Origin: Flavobacteriales bacterium
GTDB taxonomy: Bacteria > Bacteroidota > Bacteroidia > Flavobacteriales_C > GCA-002722245
Assembly (NCBI GenBank): GCA_023251075.1
Contig: JAHEZM010000004.1
Location: 62,001 to 126,000 of the forward strand
Length of the DNA stretch: 64,000 bases
Direction: 5' to 3'
In this document: positions 23,430 through 32,405 of the stretch, piece after piece
Layout: every line of letters begins with the position of its first letter
Position numbering within the stretch: position 1 is the stretch's first letter
Notes under the pieces: model-generated
Told to the model about the DNA's origin: nothing
Database searches by the model: none
The model's input: only the letters and a program-made list of their open reading frames with translations
Program-made: the position numbers and the translations under genes

Positions 23430-25096
23430 AAAGATTTTTTTTATTGTTTTCTTTTTTGTTTTTGCAAAGTGTATTGTTTTCTCAAAATCTTCCTTTGTTT
23501 GATAAGGTGAAAACATCATTGCCCGCAATATTGTCGCAGAATAATCAAATTGCCTATGTAAATACACCTTATGTGTTTTCCAATACAGAAATACATTTAA
23601 TAGATGCCAAGGGCACTCAGCGTTTTTTGTATGAATCGAAAGAGGTGAAAATTAAATCGAATTTAATTCCGCTGAATGATAAGTGGTATTTTTTATCGAG
23701 TAGTGCAGATTATACGGCTGATAAGGTAGAATATCAAATAGTTGAATTGAATAACAGGGCTGAGTTTTTATTCCAGAAAGAAGTAATGAGTTGTGAAGAG
23801 AAATTAGGCGAAAATCATTTTTATGGCGTAGTAAATTATACTACTAAAATGCCATTTGCTGCCAACTTATATGCTTCCAATAATCAAAAATACATTTTAA
23901 GTGTAGCATCAAAATTAATTGGTTTTGCAGGCTTGTCGTTTAATCCTGAAATGGGTGCTCAGTTGTCGAATGGTATTTCTTATGCCGATGATTATGCTAA
24001 CTATAGTCATACGCATACTCTGCAATCTCAGGGGGTAAATAATTTCAAAGATTATGATCAGTCTGAAGAAGTGTGTCATTTTTCGCTGATGGATACGAAG
24101 TTAAATGTATTAACTAAAGGATCTTATTCATTTGGGGTTAAGAGAGATAAAATAAGAAGCTTGTCGGCTCACGTTGATGACGATGGAAATATTTTTTTAA
24201 TTCTCGATGTTCGTCAGGAATTTGTAGGAAAAACCAATCGTATTATTATTGTTAAGATTGGAAATAAGTCGGTAGCTGAAGAAAGAATAGAATTAAATTT
24301 AGATGTTTTTAATGCCAATGGTGTTAAGCATTTTATTGAAGGAAATAAACTTTCTTTTGTAGGATTTGTTTGTAAGGAAGAAGATGAAGGAAAGGGATTG
24401 TCGGGAGTTTTTTATTCAAGAGTTAATTTGAATGATATGAAAATTCAGGAGAAGAATGTAAGTCTTTTCGATTCCTCAGAAGTTTTAATGATTAATAAAA
24501 TGTATGAATATGAATTTAAACCGGTGAATCCTGCAGATGGAAAAGTGATGAAGAGTCCGCACGCAGATAATAAGTTGGTAAAGGAAAAGGATATTTCAAG
24601 AGCATTGATTACTCCATTTTTTTGTCAGTCTATTGAATTGCTGGGAGATTCCTCTTGTTTAATTGCTATGCAGTTTCGAAGTTACTGGGATCAATTGGGA
24701 TATAATGAATCCTATTGTTCTAAAATAATTGTTTTAAGGATAGATGAGTTGGGTAAAAAGAAATCGGCTATTTATCAATTTGGAGAGGCGGAGAAAAATA
24801 CCTTTGTGAGAGGAATGAGTTTTTTAAAGAATGATAATAATGTATCCTTGATTTTTAATGGCTCCTTTTCGAAGGCTCCCATGGCTACTTATCAGGCTGA
24901 TTTTAATGTTTTCAGTTTAGAAAAACCTTTACCTCGTGTTTTAAGTGAATTTAAAAAAGGTAAAAAAACTTTGGTTTATCGTCAATCTTCTATGCCTTCC
25001 TATATCAAAAATAATTTTTTGATATATGTAGTTGAATCGAAAAACGCCAATGCGTATTTTCAAAAGCATTATTTAAGTGTTTTTACGCTCAAATAA
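23426..25096 (+). CDS. Secreted protein of unknown function in the M48 operon
   Basis: A 556-residue exported protein (signal peptide ending near V-L-F-S-Q). The sequence shows repeated short beta-strands with D-D-D-G-N-I-F-L-I-L-D and similar turns, which could be a beta-propeller, but no known repeat signature is clear. Its start overlaps the previous gene by ATGA, making it the third gene of the operon with the M48 peptidase and the small barrel protein. The stop is 7 nt from the convergent thioesterase stop. Function unknown. Confidence 0.65.
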   Translation: MKRFFLLFSFLFLQSVLFSQNLPLFDKVKTSLPAILSQNNQIAYVNTPYVFSNTEIHLIDAKGTQRFLYESKEVKIKSNLIPLNDKWYFLSSSADYTADKVEYQIVELNNRAEFLFQKEVMSCEEKLGENHFYGVVNYTTKMPFAANLYASNNQKYILSVASKLIGFAGLSFNPEMGAQLSNGISYADDYANYSHTHTLQSQGVNNFKDYDQSEEVCHFSLMDTKLNVLTKGSYSFGVKRDKIRSLSAHVDDDGNIFLILDVRQEFVGKTNRIIIVKIGNKSVAEERIELNLDVFNANGVKHFIEGNKLSFVGFVCKEEDEGKGLSGVFYSRVNLNDMKIQEKNVSLFDSSEVLMINKMYEYEFKPVNPADGKVMKSPHADNKLVKEKDISRALITPFFCQSIELLGDSSCLIAMQFRSYWDQLGYNESYCSKIIVLRIDELGKKKSAIYQFGEAEKNTFVRGMSFLKNDNNVSLIFNGSFSKAPMATYQADFNVFSLEKPLPRVLSEFKKGKKTLVYRQSSMPSYIKNNFLIYVVESKNANAYFQKHYLSVFTLK

Positions 25097-25103
25097 ATTA
25101 CAA

Positions 25104-25598
25104 TTATTTTTTCGCTAACGAAGATTCAATCTCATGTGCACGTTCATACACATCAATCATTGGTCGGGGAACTAAAACATTAGTGAGTAAGGTGGTAAGT
25201 TCATCATCATGAGAAGTAGCTTTTAATGTTTTTAAGTTGATGTGAACAAAGGTTGAGCGCAGTACAGATTTTACATGTGTATGATCTTTATCATACATCA
25301 CCATTTCAATAGTAATGGATTTATCGGCAAAAGCAATTACTTCAGATGTAATACTTACTTCTTCTCTTAAGTTAGCGGGTTTTCTATACACTATTTCATG
25401 CTTTCCAACCAACCACGCCACGCCTTTTTGTCGCGACATAGCGAAAATATCCAAGTCGTAAAAGTGAACCAAATGATCTTCACGTGCATTTAAAAAGCAG
25501 TCGATGTATCTTCCGTTATTTAAATGACCATACATATCACAATCTTGAAACTGAATTGTTTTTTTACTGACGGGTGTTTTCTCCAGTTGTGTTGACAT
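25104..25598 (-). CDS. Acyl-CoA thioesterase, 4HBT (YbgC/FadM-like) family
   Basis: A 164-residue single hotdog-domain protein. The catalytic loop C-D-M-Y-G-H-L-N-N-G-R-Y is the typical 4-hydroxybenzoyl-CoA thioesterase pattern with the active-site Asp in Q-D-C-D-M. It would hydrolyse acyl-CoA thioesters in the cytoplasm; the chain length cannot be told. It lies 4 nt downstream of a HAD phosphatase gene and is likely co-transcribed with it. Confidence 0.85.
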   Translation of the reverse strand: MSTQLEKTPVSKKTIQFQDCDMYGHLNNGRYIDCFLNAREDHLVHFYDLDIFAMSRQKGVAWLVGKHEIVYRKPANLREEVSITSEVIAFADKSITIEMVMYDKDHTHVKSVLRSTFVHINLKTLKATSHDDELTTLLTNVLVPRPMIDVYERAHEIESSLAKK

Positions 25599-25602
25599 AT
25601 AA

Positions 25603-26247
25603 TTAATTATTTAAATACGATTTTACTTCGCGAATATCTCTGATCAGCGGAACGTTCATAGGAGTAAGAAGTTTCACATTATGATCCTGAGGTGCATATC
25701 CAATGGCTTTGAATCCCCCTTTTTTCGCGGCAGTCAAGCCCGAAACACTATCTTCTACTACCAGGCATTCTTCTACACTAAAACCCATTTCTTTGGCGGC
25801 CCATAAGAAAACACCGGGTTCTGGTTTCCATTGTTGAATTTCGTAAGCGCTGAATATTTTATTTTCAAAATGATGAATCAGTTTAGCAGTGGTAAGGTTT
25901 AAAATAATTTTTGCTTTTTGAGCACTGGAGGCGGTACAAAAAGGTAGAGGAAAATCTTCTAACAATTCATGAATTCCAGGAATGGGAGTAACTTCTTTTT
26001 TAAAAGCTTCAAAAGATTTATCGCGAAATCTTGCTTCAAAATTTTCGGGTAAAGTCATGTTGAATAAATTTTCTACATGGCGCATGCAAGCTCCTAAAGA
26101 GGTACCCGAAAAATCAACGGCCATTTTGGCAATAGGTGCTTTATATCCTAGTTCTTCCAGTACTTCTCCAAAAACTCTAAAGGAAGTTGTTTCGGTATCT
26201 ACCAAAACTCCATCACAATCAAATAGTACGCACTTAAACTTACTCAT
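25603..26247 (-). CDS. HAD-superfamily phosphatase, beta-phosphoglucomutase-like
   Basis: A 214-residue HAD hydrolase. Motif I is F-D-C-D-G-V-L-V-D-T-E (Asp10 nucleophile, Asp12 acid/base), motif II C-T-A-S-S, motif III Lys in Q-W-K-P-E-P-G, and motif IV V-V-E-D-S-V-S-G. The helical cap between motifs I and II matches subfamily I, which includes beta-phosphoglucomutase and small sugar-phosphate or phosphoglycolate phosphatases. The substrate is unknown. First gene of a two-gene operon with the thioesterase. Confidence 0.85.
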   Translation of the reverse strand: MSKFKCVLFDCDGVLVDTETTSFRVFGEVLEELGYKAPIAKMAVDFSGTSLGACMRHVENLFNMTLPENFEARFRDKSFEAFKKEVTPIPGIHELLEDFPLPFCTASSAQKAKIILNLTTAKLIHHFENKIFSAYEIQQWKPEPGVFLWAAKEMGFSVEECLVVEDSVSGLTAAKKGGFKAIGYAPQDHNVKLLTPMNVPLIRDIREVKSYLNN

Positions 26248-26431
26248 TGCTCAAAAGTAAGTAGAATATTCTGATCAACTACACAATCAACATGTTTATA
26301 TAATGTCAAGTATTTTGTGGAGTGAAATGTGAGTATTAAATATATATGGACATTTTATGGACATCAATACAATTACTGCTATTTATGCTGGGCGATAGGT
26401 AAATTTACTTTACACTAAAACCCTAAAATCT

Positions 26432-28696
26432 ATGATCGTATTTAGAAAACTTTCCTTTGTATTATTTTTCTTTTTGATAGGCAATGTACTATTTGCCCAA
26501 AACAAAAAAATTGCCGGATTTTGGCCCGATTATGCTACCAAGAACATCAACAACATTCAGTATAGCAAATTAACAGATATCTATTATGCTTTTATTTGGC
26601 CAACCACTGCAGCGGTGCTTCAGGCTCACGATGCGAATGGCAATGTTGTAAACAGTTATGCTACCAATAGCGGTTTAAATACTATTTTGAAGCCTTTATT
26701 AACTAAAGCAGTTGCAGCCAATGTTAAAATGCATGTGTCGGTAGGAGGTAATAATTTGTCTTCCGGTTTTTCAACGGCTATATCAACGGCCAATAACAGA
26801 ACAAAATTTGTGGATAGCTTAGGAGCTATTGTTTCTCGATTTAATTTGGATGGAGTAAATATCGACTGGGAATTCCCGGCAGCGGGGGATCTAAATAATT
26901 TAGCCACTTTCATGACGGCCTTGAATACTAAATTAGATGCTGTGGGTGTGCAAAAAGGAAAAACCATTGAGTTATCGATTGCGGTAGGAATGGGAGTTTT
27001 TGATGGAGATGGTATTGCCGCAAGCTCAACTATTTTTAACGTGGTGGATTATATTTTTTTAATGGGTTTTGATGCAAAAGGTAATTGTTGCGTTTGTGAT
27101 GCAAACAATCATTCATCACAAAATGTTGCATTAAACATCATTAAAAAATGGGGAACAACAGGTGTTACCGCAGCGTGTGGATCAACAGGTTCTGCAAAGA
27201 ATGCTCCGGTTTCAAAATTCGTTTTAGGATTACCTGCCTATTCAGGTACTGGACCGAACTACAATAAATTTGCTTCCACCAATACTCCTGCTGCTTATTA
27301 CAATGATGCCGATGGAATATTGGGCGGGTATGACTACAATTCTTGTCCAATGATTCAAACCAAAGTAACTACTATCATGAGTACTTATTCAGGTGCTGGA
27401 GTTTGGTTTTGGGAATTAGATGCCGATAGAGATGATCAATACAGTTTGTTGGGTTGTGCTTATACCGCAATGGCTCCTTATATGTGTGTTGCTCAGGCAC
27501 CGGCTTTAGGAGCAGATCAGATTACTTGCGGACCAGCAATTACATTGACTTCAGGAGTAAGTGCTGGCAATGGTATTACTTTTAAATGGTATAAAGATGA
27601 TGTGTTAATTAATGGTGCAACTTCTACTTCTTATCAGGCTTCAACTGCTGGAAATTATAAAGTAGTAGTAGATAATAATGGCTGTTCAAAATCTGATGTG
27701 GCAATGGTATCTGTAAATCAACCTTTGGTTACGCAAGGAGATACAGTTTGTACTACTTCTGAAAATGCAATTTTAAAAGTGCTTACTCCCGGCGGACCTT
27801 ATTCATGGTATGCTGCTTCAAGTGGTGGTAGTGTATTGGCAACGGGTAATAATTATACTACCACAGTGCCTTCAACTAAAGATTTTTATGTGGAAGGTTT
27901 AGGTGGTGCATCACAATTGTTTGGGCCAGCTGGTCCGTTGAATAATGTTAATGATGTTGGTGGAGTAGTGGGTTGGTATTCTGATGGAGTTTATGTTGCC
28001 AATGTGAACGAAATTGATACACTTCAAATTGATTTTGATGTGAATGTTACCTTGGATTCTATTTCTGTTTATGCCGATTATCACGCTGCTGCAAAACAAG
28101 TAATTTTCACTATTCTGAATAGCAACGGAACAGTGTTTTTTACCAAAAACTTTGCGATGCCAATTGGATCAGAAGGCCTGACTTCTTTATATTGTGGAGC
28201 TTCTATTCCTGCCGGAACAGATTATAAATTTACTTTAACAGGAAGTACTTCTGTAGTTTGGTATGATGCTACTAAAGCAGCTTATCCTTATGTGGTAAGT
28301 GGTATTGGAAAAATAAAACACGCTTTGGCTTCATGGGGAGCAGATAATGCTTTATATCCAAGTATTTACAATATGAAAATAACAGTGGGTAGCTATGGTG
28401 GTTGTGGTCGTCAGGCAGTTCATGTATTACTTGATCCATGTTTGTCAACTTTTGATTTAAGTTCTTCTGCAGCCAAAGTTTATCCAAATCCTAGTTCCTC
28501 TTCTTTCACCGTTGATTTAAGTGAATTGAAAAATATTCGTTCAGTTCAGTTGTTTGATGTGGCTGGAAAATTAGTTCAAACTTTAGTGATTTCAGGAAAT
28601 AATTTGATTTTCGGTTCTGATTTAAAAGCAGGAATTTATTTCGTTCAAATTACTTCTGCCCAAGGAACTCAAAATATACAAGTGGTTAAAAATTAG
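26432..28696 (+). CDS. Secreted GH18 chitinase-like protein with T9SS sorting domain
   Basis: A 754-residue exported glycoside hydrolase. Signal peptide 1-22. The GH18 barrel covers about residues 25-350; the catalytic motif L-D-G-V-N-I-D-W-E (139-147, acid Glu147) is complete. Around residues 355-440 is an Ig-like domain, then a beta-rich region of about 190 residues (possible binding domain), and the last 80 residues are a type IX sorting domain (V-Y-P-N-P-S-S-S-S, ending I-Q-V-V-K-N). It should cleave chitin or related beta-1,4-GlcNAc polymers at or beyond the cell surface. It is a single gene with its own terminator just downstream. Confidence 0.88.
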   Translation: MIVFRKLSFVLFFFLIGNVLFAQNKKIAGFWPDYATKNINNIQYSKLTDIYYAFIWPTTAAVLQAHDANGNVVNSYATNSGLNTILKPLLTKAVAANVKMHVSVGGNNLSSGFSTAISTANNRTKFVDSLGAIVSRFNLDGVNIDWEFPAAGDLNNLATFMTALNTKLDAVGVQKGKTIELSIAVGMGVFDGDGIAASSTIFNVVDYIFLMGFDAKGNCCVCDANNHSSQNVALNIIKKWGTTGVTAACGSTGSAKNAPVSKFVLGLPAYSGTGPNYNKFASTNTPAAYYNDADGILGGYDYNSCPMIQTKVTTIMSTYSGAGVWFWELDADRDDQYSLLGCAYTAMAPYMCVAQAPALGADQITCGPAITLTSGVSAGNGITFKWYKDDVLINGATSTSYQASTAGNYKVVVDNNGCSKSDVAMVSVNQPLVTQGDTVCTTSENAILKVLTPGGPYSWYAASSGGSVLATGNNYTTTVPSTKDFYVEGLGGASQLFGPAGPLNNVNDVGGVVGWYSDGVYVANVNEIDTLQIDFDVNVTLDSISVYADYHAAAKQVIFTILNSNGTVFFTKNFAMPIGSEGLTSLYCGASIPAGTDYKFTLTGSTSVVWYDATKAAYPYVVSGIGKIKHALASWGADNALYPSIYNMKITVGSYGGCGRQAVHVLLDPCLSTFDLSSSAAKVYPNPSSSSFTVDLSELKNIRSVQLFDVAGKLVQTLVISGNNLIFGSDLKAGIYFVQITSAQGTQNIQVVKN

Positions 28697-28733
28697 TTTG
28701 ATTTAAAACTGGCTTTTAAACATATTCAATTTG

Positions 28734-28767
28734 AAAAAGTGTCGCGTTGCGGCACTTTTTCTTTTTT
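28734..28767 (+). terminator. Rho-independent terminator after the GH18 gene
   Basis: An 8-bp stem (28734-28741 with 28753-28760) extends through three G-C pairs and a wobble to a 3-nt loop, and is followed by a T-rich tract. It starts 38 nt after the stop codon of the GH18 gene. Confidence 0.8.
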
Positions 28768-28800
28768 AGTATAGCTTACCTTCAGCGAAAATATAACTAT

Positions 28801-29670
28801 ATGAAATACTTCCTTTTTTCTTTCGCTGTTGTTTTTCTTTTTGGATGTGCAGCACATCAGGTCTGTGATTCGAAAACTCAAGACAAAGAAATTGTTCAGA
28901 AATTATACACCAAAAGATATAAGGAATCATTACATGAAAGAGATTCTTTGTGTGCGCAATCTAAAAAACTTACAGCCGATACCACACAGTTTGGTAAGTT
29001 GTTGCGCGATGAAAAAAAGAAGTTGGCCGAGCAGGTGAAAGAGTACAATGAACTGAATACTATTTATGAAAATTTAAAAAAATCGACCGGTGAAGAGTTA
29101 ACAAAACTAAATGAAACACTCACTAAAAAAGCTGCTGAGTTAGAAGAAAAACAAAAGAAGGTAGATCACCTGGAAAAAGCATTGGCCGATCGTCAGGCGA
29201 CTTTGGATAATTTATTTGCATCCATCAAAAAAGCATTGGTTGATTTTTCCCCATCAGAACTTACGGTGGAATTGAAAGATGGAAAATTATATGTTTCTCT
29301 TTTAGATAAATTGTTATTTAAATCGGGAAGTGCGGATGTGGAAGCAAGAGGAGTGGAAGCTTTACAAAAATTAGCAAGTGTTCTTAAAACAGATGAATCC
29401 TACGATATATCCGTAGAAGGACATACCGATAATTTACCTATTAAAACTGCGGTTTATAGAGATAATTGGGATTTAAGTACTTATCGTGCAAGCAGTGTAG
29501 TACGTATTTTAATCGATAATAAAATTGGTGCAACGCGTTTAACTTCTGCAGGAAAAGGAGAATTTCACCCTATTGCCAGCAATGATATTCCGGAAGGACG
29601 TTCTAAAAACAGAAGAACAGAAATTATATTGGTTCCCGATTTAAGTGAGATCATGAAGTTAGTGAAGTAA
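28801..29670 (+). CDS. OmpA-family peptidoglycan-binding lipoprotein
   Basis: A 289-residue protein, read from the ATG at 28801, which gives a proper lipoprotein signal peptide (F-L-F-G-C, Cys16); the open frame begins 18 codons earlier, inside the terminator of the preceding gene, and is not likely used. The middle (about 30-140) is a Lys/Glu-rich coiled coil. The C-terminal OmpA domain (about 150-285) has the diaminopimelate-contact motif V-E-G-H-T-D-N-L-P and S-K-N-R-R-T-E-I. It likely links the outer membrane to peptidoglycan. A strong terminator follows, so the gene is monocistronic. Confidence 0.88.
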   Translation: MKYFLFSFAVVFLFGCAAHQVCDSKTQDKEIVQKLYTKRYKESLHERDSLCAQSKKLTADTTQFGKLLRDEKKKLAEQVKEYNELNTIYENLKKSTGEELTKLNETLTKKAAELEEKQKKVDHLEKALADRQATLDNLFASIKKALVDFSPSELTVELKDGKLYVSLLDKLLFKSGSADVEARGVEALQKLASVLKTDESYDISVEGHTDNLPIKTAVYRDNWDLSTYRASSVVRILIDNKIGATRLTSAGKGEFHPIASNDIPEGRSKNRRTEIILVPDLSEIMKLVK

Positions 29671-29688
29671 TAAAAGAATACATTATGG

Positions 29689-29720
29689 AAAGCCATCCGT
29701 CATCTGACGGATGGCTTTTT
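29689..29720 (+). terminator. Rho-independent terminator after the OmpA gene
   Basis: A 13-bp perfect stem (29689-29701 with 29706-29718) with a 4-nt loop and a following T-run. The stem core CCGTCATCTGACGG is almost the same as the palindrome at 18781-18798. Confidence 0.85.
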
Positions 29721-29814
29721 TGTTTTTTCTGGATCGAAAGAATTGGGAAAAATTATTTTGTTTGATGTGTTCGTTATACATATATTGAACCCCTACTTGA
29801 ATTATTTACAATCT

Positions 29815-32328
29815 ATGAAAAAACCAATTTTATACTTCCTGATGGGAGTAATGTCGTTGAACTCATTTGCTCAAAATCAGAAGATGCGAGAGTTGATGAA
29901 AGAGTCGGAAATTGAAAAAGAAAATGCATTAAAAAATTCTAATCAGTTTCTCCAATCATTTCAAAATTCGAATACCGATTACGCAAGTTATTTACAGGCT
30001 AAGGCTTGGAATTACAGGGCACAAACCATTTTTACCAATCCCGTAAATCCAGGTTTGTATGTAGGAGGCAGGTACAATGATGTGTTAGTAGATAAAACAA
30101 ATAGTATTGCTTTAGCAGCACCCAATGGTGGTGGGTTATGGAGTTTTAATCCTGCTACCGGAACAAATTTTAAAGCCGTTGATGACTTTAGTTCGTTTAT
30201 GGCGGCCAATTGCATTGAACAAAATCCAAACAATAAACAAGAAATTTTGGTGGGTACTGGAGATCCGAATGGTATTGCGGGATATGGAATTTTCAGATCA
30301 ACAAATGGAGGACTTAATTTTTCGCAGATTTCTTCTACGAGTCCAACTCAAAACATCGATTTTCAAACTATCAGAAAAATAAAATATTCACCTGTAACTG
30401 CCAACACCATATATGTTGCTACTAATTCAAAAGTATATCGGTCTACTGATAATGGAAGCGTTTGGAGTTTAGTGTTCACTGCACCAGGATGGGGTGGTAA
30501 TAGTATAATGTCTCTTGATTTTACCACTACTACGGGCGTTGCAGTAGCTTGTCTTTACTCAGGTGTTCATTTGTCTCCTTCAGGAAATAGTGGAACATAT
30601 ACTTTAGTAACTAGTGTGTTACCTAATAATTCTACAGGTAATTATACCGGAGCCAATGGTAGTCCTCGCGGGTGTGTGCTGGCTTCTTTCGCTGGGAATA
30701 GAAACACTATATATGCTTTTTTCTCTGTGATTAATTCTGGAAATAATGCAGGTAATGGTGATTATGATTTATACAAATCGGTAAATGCCGGAGGGGTGTG
30801 GACTAAAGTAGCATCAACTTACCCAACTCTTTGGGTGGCACAAGAATATTATTCGCTTACCATGGCAGTGCATCCTACTAATGCCAATAATATTGTTATT
30901 GGTAGTGGAGCCTGGGGTTATTCAACCGATGGAGGATCTACCTGGAAATCTGGTCTTTTAGGAGAGGTGGATTATCATTGCACTCGTTTCGATGCTTCTG
31001 ATCCGGATAAAGCCTGGTTGGGTTATGATCAAGGCTTTATGCAAGCTGATTTTGGTGCTACTGGTTCTTATTACGATTATAATGTAGCACAAAATGTAAC
31101 GCAAATAAAACAAACTGAATATGCTAATACCGGTAATGTGGTGACTTCACAAGTGTATTATGTAGATTATTTTCCTCAAAATATGGGAGATGCATTTTTG
31201 ATGGGACAGCAGGATGGTGGAAATTTCGTTAGTTATCCCACCGATCAGAATCCGCGATGGAGAGTTACAGTGGGCGATGGTTTTGCGACTTATGTTAACA
31301 AACAGGATCCAACCAAAGTATGGGCAAGTACACAGAGAAATAATGTACAGGTTACCACCACAAAAGGTACTAATTTAAATCAGGGAGATTTAACTCAAAT
31401 TGGTTCGCTTACCGATAATTCTGTTTGGGGTACTGATTTTTATGGAAATAATGTAAATGGAAGTATGGTATTTGTTCCATCTACAACCGCTTTGAAAAGA
31501 ACCACCGATAACGGAACTAATTTCACTAGTATTCTTACCTATACCAATCGTGGTTCCAATAAAGTTGCTGTTCAGGAAATTGCAGATCCTGTAGTGTATA
31601 TGGCAGGAAAACCTAACGGATTAGCATCTAATATTATTCGAATTCCAAATGCAGGAACGTTGAATTCGCCCACAACAACTACCATCAGTAATATTTTTGC
31701 AAACACGAATGATTCACCCGATAAAATTTCCATTGACCCTAATAATGTGAATACTGTTTATGTTTGTTCGGCATATGGTGAAGCCGTGAAAATCACTAAT
31801 GCAAATACAGGTACTCCAACTATTGCCAGCATTAAAGGAAATCTTCCCAATGTTATTTTCAATATGGTTATTGCTCCTAAAAATTTCGCAAACTACTTAA
31901 TTGCAGGAACCAATATTGGATTGTTTTTTTCAACCGATAACGGAACTACATGGGAAATGAGTTATGAAGTTCCTGCCACTCAAATTACTGATTTGAAAAT
32001 GAGAAATTCCGATAATCGTTTGTTTATTGGAACTTATGGAAGAGGAGTGTGGGCAGTAACGGTGGGCTCTTATGTTACCTCTATTCAGGATGCTAAAAGT
32101 ATTGAATTCAACATATATCCTAATCCGGCTTCGGGAAGAATTAATGTGAAAGATAATTACGACAAAAATTCTTTTGTGGTGATGTATAATATTCTGGGAG
32201 AAAAAGTATTGGAAAGTTATAATAAACAGAATATCGATATTTCAACGCTTACTTCGGGTGCTTATATTGTTCATTTAAAAAATGCAAATGGAGATGTGTT
32301 AGCTACTCAGAAATTAGTAGTGAATTAA
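29815..32328 (+). CDS. Secreted BNR/VPS10-like beta-propeller protein with T9SS sorting domain
   Basis: An 837-residue exported protein; the ATG at 29815 gives a signal peptide (M-K-K-P-I-L-Y-F-L, cleavage near S-F-A-Q), while the open frame extends 24 codons upstream without one. The body carries repeated Asp-box-like turns (S-T-D-N-G-S-V-W, S-T-D-G-G-S-T-W, S-T-D-N-G-T-T-W), as in sialidase, xyloglucanase and sortilin-type propellers. The last 75 residues are a type IX sorting domain (I-Y-P-N-P-A-S-G-R, ending Q-K-L-V-V-N). GH74 xyloglucanases share this fold, but no catalytic pair can be assigned with confidence, so only the fold is claimed. Confidence 0.8.
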   Translation: MKKPILYFLMGVMSLNSFAQNQKMRELMKESEIEKENALKNSNQFLQSFQNSNTDYASYLQAKAWNYRAQTIFTNPVNPGLYVGGRYNDVLVDKTNSIALAAPNGGGLWSFNPATGTNFKAVDDFSSFMAANCIEQNPNNKQEILVGTGDPNGIAGYGIFRSTNGGLNFSQISSTSPTQNIDFQTIRKIKYSPVTANTIYVATNSKVYRSTDNGSVWSLVFTAPGWGGNSIMSLDFTTTTGVAVACLYSGVHLSPSGNSGTYTLVTSVLPNNSTGNYTGANGSPRGCVLASFAGNRNTIYAFFSVINSGNNAGNGDYDLYKSVNAGGVWTKVASTYPTLWVAQEYYSLTMAVHPTNANNIVIGSGAWGYSTDGGSTWKSGLLGEVDYHCTRFDASDPDKAWLGYDQGFMQADFGATGSYYDYNVAQNVTQIKQTEYANTGNVVTSQVYYVDYFPQNMGDAFLMGQQDGGNFVSYPTDQNPRWRVTVGDGFATYVNKQDPTKVWASTQRNNVQVTTTKGTNLNQGDLTQIGSLTDNSVWGTDFYGNNVNGSMVFVPSTTALKRTTDNGTNFTSILTYTNRGSNKVAVQEIADPVVYMAGKPNGLASNIIRIPNAGTLNSPTTTTISNIFANTNDSPDKISIDPNNVNTVYVCSAYGEAVKITNANTGTPTIASIKGNLPNVIFNMVIAPKNFANYLIAGTNIGLFFSTDNGTTWEMSYEVPATQITDLKMRNSDNRLFIGTYGRGVWAVTVGSYVTSIQDAKSIEFNIYPNPASGRINVKDNYDKNSFVVMYNILGEKVLESYNKQNIDISTLTSGAYIVHLKNANGDVLATQKLVVN

Positions 32329-32339
32329 ATCTATCAATC

Positions 32340-32383
32340 TTAAAATAAAAAAGCTCCAAAATTTTGGAGCTTTTTTATTTTAA
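32340..32383. terminator. Bidirectional terminator between convergent genes
   Basis: A perfect 44-bp palindrome (arms 32340-32361 and 32362-32383) with A-runs on one side and T-runs on the other of a GCTCC core. It can end transcripts from the propeller gene and from the U32 gene. Confidence 0.9.
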
Positions 32384-32405
32384 GATTGGGTGGAGTTCAG
32401 AAAAA

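Noticed and set aside
29815-32328. GH74 xyloglucanase
   Set aside because: The propeller fold with Asp-box-like turns fits, but I could not place the catalytic Asp pair, so only the fold is called.
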